Shown: positions 16,801 to 25,711, counted from the stretch's first letter. The stretch is DNA of 64,000 nucleotides from DASZWJ01 sp963813895 (GCA_963813895.1 CAWFAS010000004.1:372001-436000); one strand, 5' to 3'. A program made the numbers and translations. Notes: generated by a model from the sequence alone, not told the origin.

Positions 16801-17997
16801 CCTCTCGATGAGTACAAAAATATAGATAAAGAAGATGATGAGGAAGATGACCTGTTTTCTGACAAAGACAATAAGGATAAAAAACAAGAAGACGCGAAAC
16901 CAGTTGTTTCGTTAATTGAAGCGCAAGCAAAGGATGATGATAACCTGTTTAAGGATCCACTTGATCCTCTTAAACCATTGCTCTCAGAGTCAAAAACAGT
17001 TCCTTTGGTTGTGGATAAAACCGATCTCGAGGTTACACCGGAAAAAGATGAAAAACCATTCCAACCAATAAACATGGCTCCTAAGACAAATCTTGAGGAC
17101 TCAAGTCTAACCTTGCCTAAAGAGTCAGAAAAGAAAATAGCACCACAAGGACAAGATACCCTGCTTTTAGAAATCGAGGACCCCGAGCCTGGTGCTGACC
17201 CTAAATCTATCAAAGACAATAATGAGAAAAAACCAGAAGGCGAGAAATTAGCTGACCCGACAAAGGATAAGGGCCCCATTGGTTTGGATCCCCCTATAAT
17301 CATAACCGAAATTCCAGATAATAAAACTCCAGAGCCTAGCGAAAGCAAAACTGACGAAGGTCAACAAATTCCCACCGATCCTAAAACAACGGAAGGTGAG
17401 GACGATGAGCAGCAAGACACAGCTTACAAGAGTACTGAAGGTGAGACGTTATTGGATCCTACCCCTACTATACCGGAAGGTGAAACAGAGGACGATACTA
17501 ATAAAAATCCAGAGGGTCAGACGGACACGCCTTTACAATCCGCTGGACAAGCATTTAAGAAGCAGGTCTTTGAAGTAGCAGCGACCAAAAAAGATACGGA
17601 TTATTTGAACACCACCAATGCATGCCTGCAGAAGATTGGACAACTAAAAGCAGAGGGACGTGACCTCACGAAATTACGTGTAACCGTAAATGGTTCTTGG
17701 GAAAATGCAGGTGAACAATCTATTAACAAATTGCTTGATTCTGGCGTTAAAATCAAATTAGGTGCTGATGTAAGCTCAAAATTTCAAACTAACTTCAATG
17801 AGATTATAGCTAAGCGAGAGGCTGCATTAACGCAACAACCGTCAACCCCTGCTTCTCTAGGATCTTCAGGGGCTGGCAATCTAGTTACGACTAACTCTAC
17901 TGACACTGTCAAGCCACAACGTGTTGTGGGTAATAGTTGGGTTAAAGATGCTACAACTAATCAAATGGGTCCAAAAACACGTTCTTACGGATACTAG
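13810..17997 (+). CDS. Giant acidic effector-like protein with two GxW repeat domains
   Basis: This 1395-aa protein is mostly disordered and rich in Asp, Glu, Pro, Asn, Thr and Lys. Two copies of an ordered domain of about 85 aa stand out. One is at residues 598-689 (YFDYNGALFTVEQ ... VTLYGNWTANSSKAI ... GAGCRLD) and the other at 1253-1344 (VFEVAATKKD ... VTVNGSWENAGEQSINKLL ... KLGADVSSKF). A 15-aa tandem repeat (RAAPAHNPQVDPIQS) lies at about 491-565. There is no signal peptide or membrane segment. I recognise no known family. The promoter type, style and paralogous copies suggest a secreted effector; that is inference. The 3' end has a duplicated relic at 22696-22962. Confidence 0.85.
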   Translation: MSQENSNEIELNDFKQLEAKANEGLKFQREAMVINGLNPEDHKQTLVELAELGNADQLDINNKNLQQKLSINSEPVTKPEKITDEKLNKIQTQPVNPKPEVQQKRSSPNWATRLLEGLTSLVSQKSPEPKIGKENKAGNNHNKKDFELLELNPPHSTSTPKKNETNPAPVLPPNKKKILSEKLNEIRNMATEAMELNNLKTQQKMQAQVQKRHEHFSNTEPTSGRVDKNKASPEATSERQVDKKKASSKAKSELSPFLKLFKKTKTTSPNTSDLPEKKVGSSADIEQKMKHESASLETAQTGVNSNSLSSTSDVNLLRPEVFTDLNKKQNVEQDAKLISKANLSDNVEPQPNSKINSDKISQPETTQNIITEPTAKSKNTIVPQNANPQLESKSIKEPTLQSESKTQSLSSTAPSNNHDSVSSQPNQTLGNMDPPSPSQQSTPLEMKATDNAPKGENSQIEGEIPGEGHITTPEGEQTPSGENTFDSNEPGAAHAGNPQVDPIQSRAAPAHNPQVDPIQSRAAPAHNPQVDPIQSRAAPAHNPQVDPIQSRAAPAHNPQVDPIQPGAADDENINPGEGSKATNDAVATLGDDAALAKPYFDYNGALFTVEQDTAPSFNEAVTKFANLKASQAPNNAMKNEVTLYGNWTANSSKAIASMLVNLQLNIIEGAGCRLDKDTKALIDSINENRNQKPPSVSQGSTLDAEDINPGEESATTPTPDDTTPPISDDDISELDDEPGAADANNPQIEGHVDPDQPGADADEGMPNDGTDNPEIGTRLEGKSSTLGDRDTPKGEPLSPGADPQEPLSRTSDLNSEDDEDPLPVMDFKLPNHQEDWFAEPKIEQTLEQNNQLAAIKNALDADDEEDVLKESKAADPIKDPLEHVINLFPSAPKTDPLEVVPPGNTPIPGNNDDKSKPTIPDNTKPADTVDKSIDEDKSEKEVKSFQPIKKEFTTPPEDGQPLPIDNIFNPDQPAAINNALDKHGPQIKLRLDLNIKSPLDEYKNIDKEDDEEDDLFSDKDNKDKKQEDAKPVVSLIEAQAKDDDNLFKDPLDPLKPLLSESKTVPLVVDKTDLEVTPEKDEKPFQPINMAPKTNLEDSSLTLPKESEKKIAPQGQDTLLLEIEDPEPGADPKSIKDNNEKKPEGEKLADPTKDKGPIGLDPPIIITEIPDNKTPEPSESKTDEGQQIPTDPKTTEGEDDEQQDTAYKSTEGETLLDPTPTIPEGETEDDTNKNPEGQTDTPLQSAGQAFKKQVFEVAATKKDTDYLNTTNACLQKIGQLKAEGRDLTKLRVTVNGSWENAGEQSINKLLDSGVKIKLGADVSSKFQTNFNEIIAKREAALTQQPSTPASLGSSGAGNLVTTNSTDTVKPQRVVGNSWVKDATTNQMGPKTRSYGY
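15281..15505 (+). repeat. Five tandem 45-bp repeats inside the 13810 gene
   Basis: Period 45 bp, encoding 15-aa units starting GAA/RAAPAHN and ending DPIQS. The three middle copies are identical; the first and last differ at a few bases. In-frame tandem repeats of this kind change copy number readily. Confidence 0.95.
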
Positions 17998-18326
17998 TGG
18001 TGATGAACAATAGCTATCTTATGAGGAGATGCCGAAGGGCTAATGTAAATGCTTAATATTACTCTCCTATTCTAACCCTCCCCCACAAGGCTGAGGGATC
18101 AACACCTATTGCCACTAGAAGCTGCCCCCATCCTAACCTTCCCCCGCAAGCGGGGGAAGGAACTGGTTCGGTAGGAAAAGTTAAGCTATGCAGCCAATCC
18201 CACACTAGCTCGAGTAAGTCTCTTACCCCGCTTGCGGCTACTCTGCCTACAGAATTTTGTATAAAAGTGATACAATTTTGTGGATATGGACGTTGACGTT
18301 AAGTTAAGGATAAGCACTGTATCCCC
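17998..18326. other. Intergenic region with REP-like fragments
   Basis: No gene is seen. CCTAACCTTCCCCCGCAAGCGGGGGAAGG (about 18132-18160, related to the element at 52765) and CACTGTATCCCC fragments of dispersed repeats are present. Confidence 0.5.
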
Positions 18327-18606
18327 CTATCCGATGCACACATTTTGTAATTACTAGAAATGCTGAGTACGTCGTTCCTGCTTTACCGAATTATCCTAAA
18401 ATATCAGCCTATCAAGCAGGAATCTAGTGCCCACCTTTCCAACGGAACGCACAAATGCCAGTCATAACTGTTTATTGCTACTTCACTTTGTTTGAAAATT
18501 AGGCACTGGATCCCCGCTTGATAGGCTGATATTTTAGGATAATTCGGTAAAGCGGGGACGACGAACTCTAATTCTGGCGGCTAAAAAAAATGTGTGCATC
18601 CGATAG
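18327..18606. mobile_element. 280-bp MITE, copy A (CTATCSGATGCACACATTTT ends)
   Basis: Inverted ends CTATCCGATGCACACATTTT and its complement enclose a GTCGT...CCGAATTATCCTAAAATATCAGCC stem whose partner lies in the right half. It is nearly identical to the copies at 23136-23383 and 47071-47348. No target duplication is clear for this copy. Confidence 0.85.
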
Positions 18607-18805
18607 CTCCCCAACCCTCGCTGCGGCGCGCGCAAGAAGCAGTCCAAGCTAAAAGTTGTTCAACAAAACTCCCCCAAACAAGCTACCGTACCTCAGTAAA
18701 AAACACACCTAAAATTTCCCCCTCTTATCCTAATTTTCAGTATATAAACCCTCACCCCCGCGTGTTACAGTATCGACCCAAAAATAACAACTTCGATGGT
18801 TTATC

Positions 18806-20617
18806 ATGACTCAGGCACTGGATATCCTGCGCAATGTATTTGGTTATCGGGAATTTCGCGGTAGCCAGGCTGTTATCACCGAACATATGATCGCTGGCAA
18901 CGACGCTTTTGTATTAATGCCCACCGGCGGTGGCAAGTCATTATGTTTTCAGATCCCCGCCATTGCTAGATCGGGTGTGGGTATTGTCATTTCTCCTCTC
19001 ATTGCCTTAATGCAAGATCAAGTGGATGCGCTATTGCAACTCGGCGTGAAGGCGGCATTTCTCAATTCCAGTTTGGATAGCCAGAGTGCCTGGCAAGTGG
19101 AACAACAACTGGTCGCAGGCAAACTGGATCTGCTCTATGTCGCACCGGAACGGCTACTGACACCTCGCTTTCTCAGCTTGCTAGAACGGACCCCGTTAGC
19201 CCTATTTGCCATTGACGAAGCCCATTGTGTGTCACAGTGGGGGCATGACTTCCGTCCAGAATATGTGCAACTCTCCCTATTGCATGAACGCTTCCCACAG
19301 GTACCCAGAATCGCCTTAACCGCAACTGCCGATGAGCCAACACGCCATGAGATCTCTGAGCGCTTAGGACTCACCGCAGCAAGGCAGTTCGTAGCCAGCT
19401 TCGACCGGCCCAATATTCAATATCGCATTGTGCAAAAGCAAAATGCGCGCGAACAATTGCATCGCTTTCTCGAATCAGAACATAAAGGCGACGCTGGCAT
19501 AGTTTATTGCCTGTCGCGCAAACGCGTAGAAGAAACGGCTGAATGGCTGCGGCAAAAAGGCTGGGAAGCCCTGCCCTATCATGCCGGCCTCAGCAACCCC
19601 ATCCGCCAGCAACATCAGCAGCGCTTTATCCGCGAAGAAGGTGCGATTATTGTCGCGACTGTCGCCTTCGGTATGGGGATAGATAAGTCGAATGTGCGCT
19701 TTGTAGCACATCTTGACTTACCTAAGAGCATAGAGGGCTATTATCAGGAAACCGGCCGCGCAGGACGTGATGGTTTACCGGCCAATGTCTGGCTGTCTTA
19801 CGGGTTGGGTGATGTGATTGTATTGCGACAAATGTTGGATAGTTCAGAAGCGGATGAACAGCATAAACGCCTGGAACGACGCCGGCTCGACGCCTTACTA
19901 GGTTTTTGTGAAACGACTTTATGCCGCAGGCAGGTGTTACTGAATTATTTCGGCGAATCCTATAGTCCGCCTTGCAATAATTGCGATAATTGCCTGAATC
20001 CCGTTGCCACCTGGGATGGCAAGGTCGCCGCCCAGATGGCCTTATCCTGCGTATACCGCACCGGACAACGCTTTGGCGTAAAACACCTGGTGGATGTGCT
20101 CACTGGCAAAATAACGCCGCAAGTGACCCGCTTTAACCATGACCAGGTATCCACCTTTAATATAGGCCAAGCCCATACTTCACAGCAATGGCAAAGCATT
20201 TATCGCCAATTGGTCGCCGCCAATTTACTAAGCATTGACATGCGCGGATATGGCGGTCTGCAGTTGACAGCAAACAGCCAAGCCATTTTGCGCGGCGAAC
20301 AGACGATCGCCTTGCGCAAAGACCCTGAGCCGACACGCAAGAAGGCAAGCAAATCTACACTTAAATCTCCGTCCCAACGTAATCTCGGCCCTGCCCCAGA
20401 TGATGCTTTATGGAAGGCACTGCGTAATAAACGCCTGGAATTGGCGCGGGAGCAAAGTGTGCCACCGTATGTGATTTTTCATGATAGTACGTTAATAGAA
20501 ATTCATTATCTTAAACCAAAAACTATAGAAGAATTCGCCACTATTTCCGGCGTGGGCAAACGCAAGCTGGAGCGTTATGGGGAAGTTTTTATGGAAGTGG
20601 TGGAATTTCATGGCTGA
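18806..20617 (+). CDS. recQ: ATP-dependent DNA helicase RecQ
   Basis: A 603-aa full-length RecQ, a 3'-5' helicase in recombination repair. It has Walker A (PTGGGKSLCFQIPA), the DEAH box (AIDEAHCVSQWGHDFRP), motif VI (QETGRAGRDG), the zinc-binding RQC Cys set (CRRQVLLNYFGE ... CNNCDNC), the winged helix, and a C-terminal HRDC domain (LWKALRNKRLELA ... ISGVGKRKLERYG). Codon use is more GC-rich than in the surrounding effector-like genes. A degraded duplicate of its 3' end lies at 23507-23570, which shows that this gene was part of a tandem duplication. Confidence 0.97.
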   Translation: MTQALDILRNVFGYREFRGSQAVITEHMIAGNDAFVLMPTGGGKSLCFQIPAIARSGVGIVISPLIALMQDQVDALLQLGVKAAFLNSSLDSQSAWQVEQQLVAGKLDLLYVAPERLLTPRFLSLLERTPLALFAIDEAHCVSQWGHDFRPEYVQLSLLHERFPQVPRIALTATADEPTRHEISERLGLTAARQFVASFDRPNIQYRIVQKQNAREQLHRFLESEHKGDAGIVYCLSRKRVEETAEWLRQKGWEALPYHAGLSNPIRQQHQQRFIREEGAIIVATVAFGMGIDKSNVRFVAHLDLPKSIEGYYQETGRAGRDGLPANVWLSYGLGDVIVLRQMLDSSEADEQHKRLERRRLDALLGFCETTLCRRQVLLNYFGESYSPPCNNCDNCLNPVATWDGKVAAQMALSCVYRTGQRFGVKHLVDVLTGKITPQVTRFNHDQVSTFNIGQAHTSQQWQSIYRQLVAANLLSIDMRGYGGLQLTANSQAILRGEQTIALRKDPEPTRKKASKSTLKSPSQRNLGPAPDDALWKALRNKRLELAREQSVPPYVIFHDSTLIEIHYLKPKTIEEFATISGVGKRKLERYGEVFMEVVEFHG

Positions 20618-20652
20618 ATGCTTAACTAATTTTTGTCTCTGCAAAGAAATTT

Positions 20653-20685
20653 ATTAATTTTTTCTTAAGAATGGGAAGTTATTAT
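20653..20685 (+). promoter_or_regulatory. PmrA-box-like promoter of the 20730 gene
   Basis: ATTAAT-N5-CTTAAG (20653-20669), an 11-nt gap, then TATTAT -10 (20680-20685). It is preserved in the duplicated copy at 23827-23859. Confidence 0.65.
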
Positions 20686-20729
20686 ATATAAAATTAATAG
20701 CCGCACCTTACACTAGCAGAGACAAACAT

Positions 20730-22499
20730 ATGACAACTGAATCCAAACCACAAGATGGGAAAACGATACATTCGGACACTTTTTTTGGAGAAAATATAGA
20801 TAAAATTACCGATCAGATGGTGGCGGGTACTTTAAAATCGATGCAACAGAATTTAGCTGATAAACGAGCTCATAGTGTATCTGGGACATTTGCACTTAAG
20901 GCATTACCTAAATTATTATTTAATATGTATCCACTCCACTATGATAAAATTTCAGAATGTCTTCATGAAATAATTATCTATGGAAATGTGGACAATATTA
21001 ACAATTTAAATAATTTTTTAAAGCAATTTTTGGATCCTAATAATAATAGCACACCTGAAATAATGCATTTGTTTACTGATCCTTCTTCTCCTTCATTATC
21101 ACTTGACAACTTGGTACTCACTCGCTCGAGCGTAACCAATGATGATCAAGTTATTAGGCATAGAGCTGAGAATGTACTTTTTGAAATGTGCAATTTAATG
21201 TCTATGACACTATTTAGGTTCGCAGCCGTGCCAAAACGTAGGAGAGACGTGGAAGCCGTAAATAATGACAGAACTGTTTGCGAGGAGCCTCTATTAGCTT
21301 TATGCAAAACCTTTGGTACGTTAGGATTAAAACTTACCGACTCCAATGAAAATCTTCAGAAAATCTTTAAACTTCCACGCGTAATAAGAAATCCAAATGT
21401 TGTACATGCTATAGCAGCAAATGAAAAAGATGTGCCTGGGAGGAATGACAACTATTTAGAGCTACCCCGGGCTGTCTGGCCTCTTAGGGATTATTTCCAG
21501 GGTCTTTTTTTAAAATCAGCGACAGATCGCTTGAAATTAGCGACGGAACTAGCTTTTAATTTTAGCAAAGTCGCTAATGGAGTGCTGGACAATGATGCCA
21601 GCTTATTCCCTGATCTAATTAAAATTATTCTTGAGTATGTGAATAGGTATCAAGAAGAACTTGACAGTATTCCAGTTCCTAAAAACTCCGACGATGAAAA
21701 AATAGCAAGAATGGCGGTTATGCATTTCAGTTCTTCTCAGAGCACTCACACTTCAAGTAGCACCACGATGCCTTCCTCACAAAGCACATATTCTTCGAGC
21801 AGTATGCCAAGTTCTTTGTATGAAGATAAGAAGAACAGAGATTCCAGTTCCTATCATTTTGTTACGACATCTTTTCAAAATAGCTCCGATCACAAGCACG
21901 TGCATCCCCTGCTCGTCCCTATTGTGCGTGAAGAACGTATACCGGTCAACGACGTTATGGCTCGAGATTACCTTAAAACAATTTTCCCAAAGCTTGGCTT
22001 ACCGTCTTCTGCCATTGATGCATTCCAGGGTGTTTATAGTTTTACAGCTCCAGACTGGAAAAAAAATTGGAGCACAGACAAGAGCCAGATTCTTGCAGAT
22101 CTGCTGTCTGATGAAATGGATGAAGATATAAATAATTTAACTGCCGCAGCAGGTACCTATTTACTTCTCCAAAATTCAGGGATTTTTCAAAATCTTTCTG
22201 TAAGAGAACATAAGCCGCAGGATATTAAAAATACTGTTGCAACCATAGCTGCCAGCACCAGCTCTACCTCTGATATGGCAAGCTCAAGTAATACGAACAC
22301 CTGTTCTTCCAGCAGCCCTGCTTTAAGTAGTAGCAGTACTTCATCATTTAATTCTCGCTCTACACGCGACTTGCGTCAGACATTTTTAGATAATTTGGCT
22401 GCTAATACCAAAGCTCAACAAAAATCTGATGGCGAAGTCACAAAACAACCAGAATCAGCACAACCAGAATCAGCACAGACACAGGTCGTTTTGGATTGA
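20730..22499 (+). CDS. Effector-like protein, paralogue 1 (589 aa)
   Basis: I recognise no family. The first 310 residues look like an ordered, mainly helical domain (FALKALPKLLFNMYP, VLFEMCNLMSMTLFRFAA). A Ser/Thr-rich linker (HFSSSQSTHTSSSTTMPSSQ, about residues 331-350 and beyond) is followed by a second ordered segment (about 400-505). Then comes a Ser-rich tail with DLRQTFLDNLAANTKAQQ. There are no membrane segments or signal peptide. The protein is about three-quarters identical to the one at 23903-25711 by eye, and both share upstream sequence with the promoter. A type IV-secreted substrate is possible, but that is inference. Confidence 0.8.
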   Translation: MTTESKPQDGKTIHSDTFFGENIDKITDQMVAGTLKSMQQNLADKRAHSVSGTFALKALPKLLFNMYPLHYDKISECLHEIIIYGNVDNINNLNNFLKQFLDPNNNSTPEIMHLFTDPSSPSLSLDNLVLTRSSVTNDDQVIRHRAENVLFEMCNLMSMTLFRFAAVPKRRRDVEAVNNDRTVCEEPLLALCKTFGTLGLKLTDSNENLQKIFKLPRVIRNPNVVHAIAANEKDVPGRNDNYLELPRAVWPLRDYFQGLFLKSATDRLKLATELAFNFSKVANGVLDNDASLFPDLIKIILEYVNRYQEELDSIPVPKNSDDEKIARMAVMHFSSSQSTHTSSSTTMPSSQSTYSSSSMPSSLYEDKKNRDSSSYHFVTTSFQNSSDHKHVHPLLVPIVREERIPVNDVMARDYLKTIFPKLGLPSSAIDAFQGVYSFTAPDWKKNWSTDKSQILADLLSDEMDEDINNLTAAAGTYLLLQNSGIFQNLSVREHKPQDIKNTVATIAASTSSTSDMASSSNTNTCSSSSPALSSSSTSSFNSRSTRDLRQTFLDNLAANTKAQQKSDGEVTKQPESAQPESAQTQVVLD

Positions 22500-22563
22500 G
22501 TAAAACGTGATGTTAGAAAGCTAACACCTTAACCGAATCCCCCGGGACAGGAATAGTCGACTT

Positions 22564-22590
22564 GTCGTCCCGGCAAGAAGCCGGGACGAC
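22564..22590. repeat. GTCGTCCCGGC palindrome
   Basis: An 11-bp perfect stem (GTCGTCCCGGC / GCCGGGACGAC) with a 5-nt loop, in the same repeat family as 3333-3423. Confidence 0.65.
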
Positions 22591-22695
22591 TATGTCGGTT
22601 ATTCTTATTTCGAGTTTTTACGATTGAAGATCGGACAAAGATTAGTGCAAGATGGGCTGCTCTAACACCGAAATCCTAAGTGGAACGGGTATATT

Positions 22696-22962
22696 ATCAA
22701 ATTGCTTGATTCTGGCGTTAAAATCAAATTAGGTAATGATGTAAGCTCAAAATTTAAGGCTGACTTCGGAGAGCTTAAAGCTCAGCGAGCGGCTGCATCA
22801 ACGCAACAAACGTCAACCCCTGCTTCTCTAGGATCTTCAGGGGCTAGCGATTTACCTAGGGATACTGGGAACAGGCTTAGTAGTAGTTGGATTGGAAATG
22901 CTACAAAAAAGGATACAACTAATCAAAATAACTTAGAAAACGCATACAGATGCAGCAACTAA
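22696..22962 (+). pseudogene. 3' relic of a second copy of the 13810 effector-like gene
   Basis: The sequence from CAAATTGCTTGATTCTGGCG to the stop encodes KLLDSGVKIKLGNDVSSKF, then STPASLGSSGA, then SSSWIGNATKKDTTNQ. This matches the last 100 residues of the 13810 protein. The rest of the gene is missing, and the frame has no start or promoter of its own. Confidence 0.85.
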
Positions 22963-22973
22963 CCCTCTCCCGC

Positions 22974-23062
22974 AATTAGCTGTCATCCTGAGCGCAGCGA
23001 AGGATCTCCATCTGGTGGCACCTCAAGGAGATCCTTCACTGCGCTCAGGATGACAGCTAATT
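22974..23062. repeat. GTCATCCTGAGCGCAGCGAAGG palindromic repeat, nested in a REP
   Basis: AATTAGCTGTCATCCTGAGC... and its inverted copy ...GCTCAGGATGACAGCTAATT form a long hairpin. It interrupts a CTCTCCCGC/GCGGGGAAAGGG repeat, so it inserted into an older one. Confidence 0.75.
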
Positions 23063-23135
23063 CTTGCGGGGAAAGGGACTGGTAGGAAAAGGGTTGGGGA
23101 GAGGGTCTGCCGTATGACTTCTAAAACTTCTTCAG

Positions 23136-23383
23136 TATGCTGAGTACGTCGTTCCTGCTTTACCGAATTATCCTAAAATATCAGCCTATCAAGCAGGAAT
23201 CTAGTGCCCACCTTTCCAACGGAACGCACAAATGCCAGTCATAACTGTTTATGGCTACTTCACTTTATTTGAAAATTAGGCACTGGATCCCCGCTTGATA
23301 GGCTGATATTTTAGGATAATTCGGTAAAGCGGGGACGACGTACTCTAATTCTGGCGGCTAAAAAAAATGTGTGCATCCGATAG
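23136..23383. mobile_element. MITE copy B, left end lost
   Basis: It is the same as copy A from ATGCTGAGTACGTCGTTCC to the right end CATCCGATAG, but the left 20-bp inverted end is replaced by other sequence. The flanking right-hand sequence (CTCCCCAACCCTCGCTGCGG and beyond) also matches that of copy A, so it was copied with its surroundings and did not transpose independently. Confidence 0.85.
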
Positions 23384-23506
23384 CTCCCCAACCCTCGCTG
23401 CGGCGCGCGCAAGAAGCAGTCCAAGCTAAAAGTTATGCAACAAAACTCCCCCAAACAAGCTACCGTACCTCAGTAAAAAACACACTAAAATTCCCCCCTC
23501 TTATGT

Positions 23507-23570
23507 AGGTAAACACAAGTTGGAGCGTTATGGGAAGTTTTTATGGAAGTGGTTGAATTTCATGGCTGGA
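23507..23570 (+). pseudogene. recQ: recQ 3'-end relic
   Basis: GGTAAACACAAGTTGGAGCG and the following bases match the last codons of recQ (GKRKLERYGEVFMEVVEFHG) and the bases after it. One G is lost and the stop TGA has become TGG. Everything upstream of this part of recQ is deleted in the duplicate. Confidence 0.85.
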
Positions 23571-23583
23571 TGCTTAACTAATT

Positions 23584-23798
23584 GTAACCATTCACCAAAT
23601 TCAGGGAAATGTCATTCCCGCTGGCACAATTTGGAGCGAACGTGTTGATCTTTCAGGCGGGAACCTATAACCCAATTGTTAACTGCACCTGGCAGTTTTA
23701 ATGGAAAGGTAGGCAATAGGTTCCCGCTTGAAAGTCCATCATTCTTGGATAGTTCTGTAAAGCGGGAATGACAATTCTCGAAGGTGCTGAATAGTTAC
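23584..23798. mobile_element. GTAAC-family MITE, 215 bp, 8-bp TSD
   Basis: The ends GTAACCATTCACC and GGTGCTGAATAGTTAC are inverted. Direct repeats AACTAATT flank it (23576-23583, 23799-23806). The homologous site at about 20629 after intact recQ lacks the insertion, so the empty site can be read directly. Confidence 0.88.
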
Positions 23799-23826
23799 AA
23801 CTAATTTTGTCCCTGCAAAGAAATTT

Positions 23827-23859
23827 ATTAATTTTTTCTTAAGAATAGGAAGTTATTAT
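23827..23859 (+). promoter_or_regulatory. PmrA-box-like promoter of the 23903 gene
   Basis: ATTAAT-N5-CTTAAG (23827-23843), an 11-nt gap, then TATTAT (23854-23859). It is a duplicate of the promoter at 20653. Confidence 0.65.
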
Positions 23860-23902
23860 ATATAAATTAATAGCCGCACCTTACATTAGCAAAGATAAAC
23901 AT

Positions 23903-25711
23903 ATGACAACTGAATCCAAACCACAAGATGGGAAAACGATAAATTCAGACACTTTTTTTGGAGAAAGTATAGATAAAATTACCGATAGGATGGTGGCGGG
24001 TACTTTAGAATCGATGCAACAAAAATTAGCTGATACACCACGGGCTTATGGTGTATCAGGAACATTTGCACTTAAGGCATTACCAAAATTATTTTTTAAT
24101 ATGTATCCACCCGACTACGATAAAATTTTAGAATGTCTTCGTGAAATAATTACTTATGGAAAGGCGAATGATATTAACAATTTAAATAAATTTTTAAGGC
24201 AGTTTTTGGATCCTAACAGAGAATCTGAAACTATAACGCATTTATTTACTGATTCTTCTTCGCCTTCATTATCACTTGACAACTTGGTACTCACTCGCTT
24301 GAGCGCAACCAATGATGATCGAGTTATTAGGCATAGAGCTGAGAATGTACTTTTTGAAATGTGCAATTTAATGTCTATGACACTATTTAGGTTCGCAGCC
24401 GCGCCAAAACGCAGGAGAGACATGGGAGCCGTAAATAATGACAGAACTGTTTGCGAGGAGCCTCTATTAGCTTTATGCAAAACTTTTGGTAAGTTAGGAT
24501 TAAAACTTACCGACTCCAATGAAAATCTTCAGAAAATCTTTAAAATTCCAAGCGTAATAACAAATCCAAATGTTGTACCTGCTGTAGGATCAGCAGATGG
24601 AAAAGGTGTGCTTGGGAGGAATGACAACTATTTAGAGCTACCCCGGGCTCTCTGGCCTCTTATGGAGTATTGCCAGGGTCTCTTTTTAAAATCAAAGAAC
24701 GAGCGCTCTAAATTAGTAGCATTAGCGCCAGAACTAGCTATTAAGTTTAACAAAGGCGCTAATGAAGTGCTGAACAATGATGCCAGCTTACTCCCTGAGC
24801 TAATTAAAATTATTCTTGCGTATGTGAATAGGTATCAAGAAGAACTTGACAGTATTCCAGCAGTTCCTAAAAACACCGACGATGAAAAATTAGTAAGAAT
24901 GGCGGTTATGCATTTCAGTTCTTCTCAGAGCACTCACACTTCAAGTAGCACCATGATGCCTTCCTCGCAAAGCACATATTCTTCGAGCAGTATGCCAAGT
25001 TCTTTGTATGAAGATGAAGATAAGAAGCACGGCTTTTCCAGTTCCTATCGTTCTGTTACGACCTCTTTCAATAATAGCTCCGATCACAAGCACGCCCATC
25101 CCCTGCTCATCCCTCCTGCGCATGAAGAGCGTATGCCGGTTAACGACGAGATGGCTCGAGATTATCTTAAAGCGGTTTTTCAGTCACTAGAGCTTGGCTT
25201 AACGTCTTCTGCGATTGACGCATTCCAAGGTATTCATAGTTTCACAGATCCAGACTGGCAAGCAAATTGGAGCGCTGAACAAAGCCAAATCCTTGCAAAT
25301 TTGATCAGTGATGAGATGGAGGCCGATTTTACAAATAAAACTTCTGCAGCAGGCATCTATTTACTTCTTAAACAATCAGGTATTTTTGAAAATCTTTCTG
25401 CACGCGAAAATACGCCGCAAGATATTAAAAGTAACGTTTCAACTACAGCTGCCAGCACCAGCTCTACTGCTGGTATGACAAGTGCAATTAATACCGACAC
25501 TATTTCTGCTTCCAGCAGCTCTGCTTTAAGTAGCGATAGCAGTGCTTCATCCTATAATTCTCGCCGCGACTTGCGTCAGAGATTTTTAGATAATTTGGCT
25601 GCTAATACTAGAACTCGACAAAAACCTGAGAGTGGAGTTGCAACACAATTAGACACACCACAATCAGACTCAGCACAGACACAGAGCGATTTGAATAGCA
25701 CATTCAGTTAA
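23903..25711 (+). CDS. Effector-like protein, paralogue 2 (602 aa)
   Basis: Same architecture as the 589-aa protein at 20730: N-terminal helical domain (LKALPKLFFNMYPPDYDKI ... FEMCNLMSMTLFRFAAAPK), Ser-rich linker, second ordered segment (SSAIDAFQGIHSFTDPDWQ) and Ser-rich tail with RRDLRQRFLDNLAANTR. Differences are scattered single residues and short indels, and the frame is intact. This suggests that both copies are kept under selection. It is the last gene of the decayed tandem duplication. Function unknown. Confidence 0.8.
   Translation: MTTESKPQDGKTINSDTFFGESIDKITDRMVAGTLESMQQKLADTPRAYGVSGTFALKALPKLFFNMYPPDYDKILECLREIITYGKANDINNLNKFLRQFLDPNRESETITHLFTDSSSPSLSLDNLVLTRLSATNDDRVIRHRAENVLFEMCNLMSMTLFRFAAAPKRRRDMGAVNNDRTVCEEPLLALCKTFGKLGLKLTDSNENLQKIFKIPSVITNPNVVPAVGSADGKGVLGRNDNYLELPRALWPLMEYCQGLFLKSKNERSKLVALAPELAIKFNKGANEVLNNDASLLPELIKIILAYVNRYQEELDSIPAVPKNTDDEKLVRMAVMHFSSSQSTHTSSSTMMPSSQSTYSSSSMPSSLYEDEDKKHGFSSSYRSVTTSFNNSSDHKHAHPLLIPPAHEERMPVNDEMARDYLKAVFQSLELGLTSSAIDAFQGIHSFTDPDWQANWSAEQSQILANLISDEMEADFTNKTSAAGIYLLLKQSGIFENLSARENTPQDIKSNVSTTAASTSSTAGMTSAINTDTISASSSSALSSDSSASSYNSRRDLRQRFLDNLAANTRTRQKPESGVATQLDTPQSDSAQTQSDLNSTFS

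Noticed and set aside
16764..17348. Minus-strand 194-aa Ser/Gly-rich frame
   Set aside because: Reverse complement of Asp/Glu/Lys-rich coding sequence commonly stays open; no start signal or independent evidence.
18594..18809. Short plus-strand frame upstream of recQ
   Set aside because: It begins inside the MITE end, runs through repeat sequence, and has no ribosome site or recognisable product.
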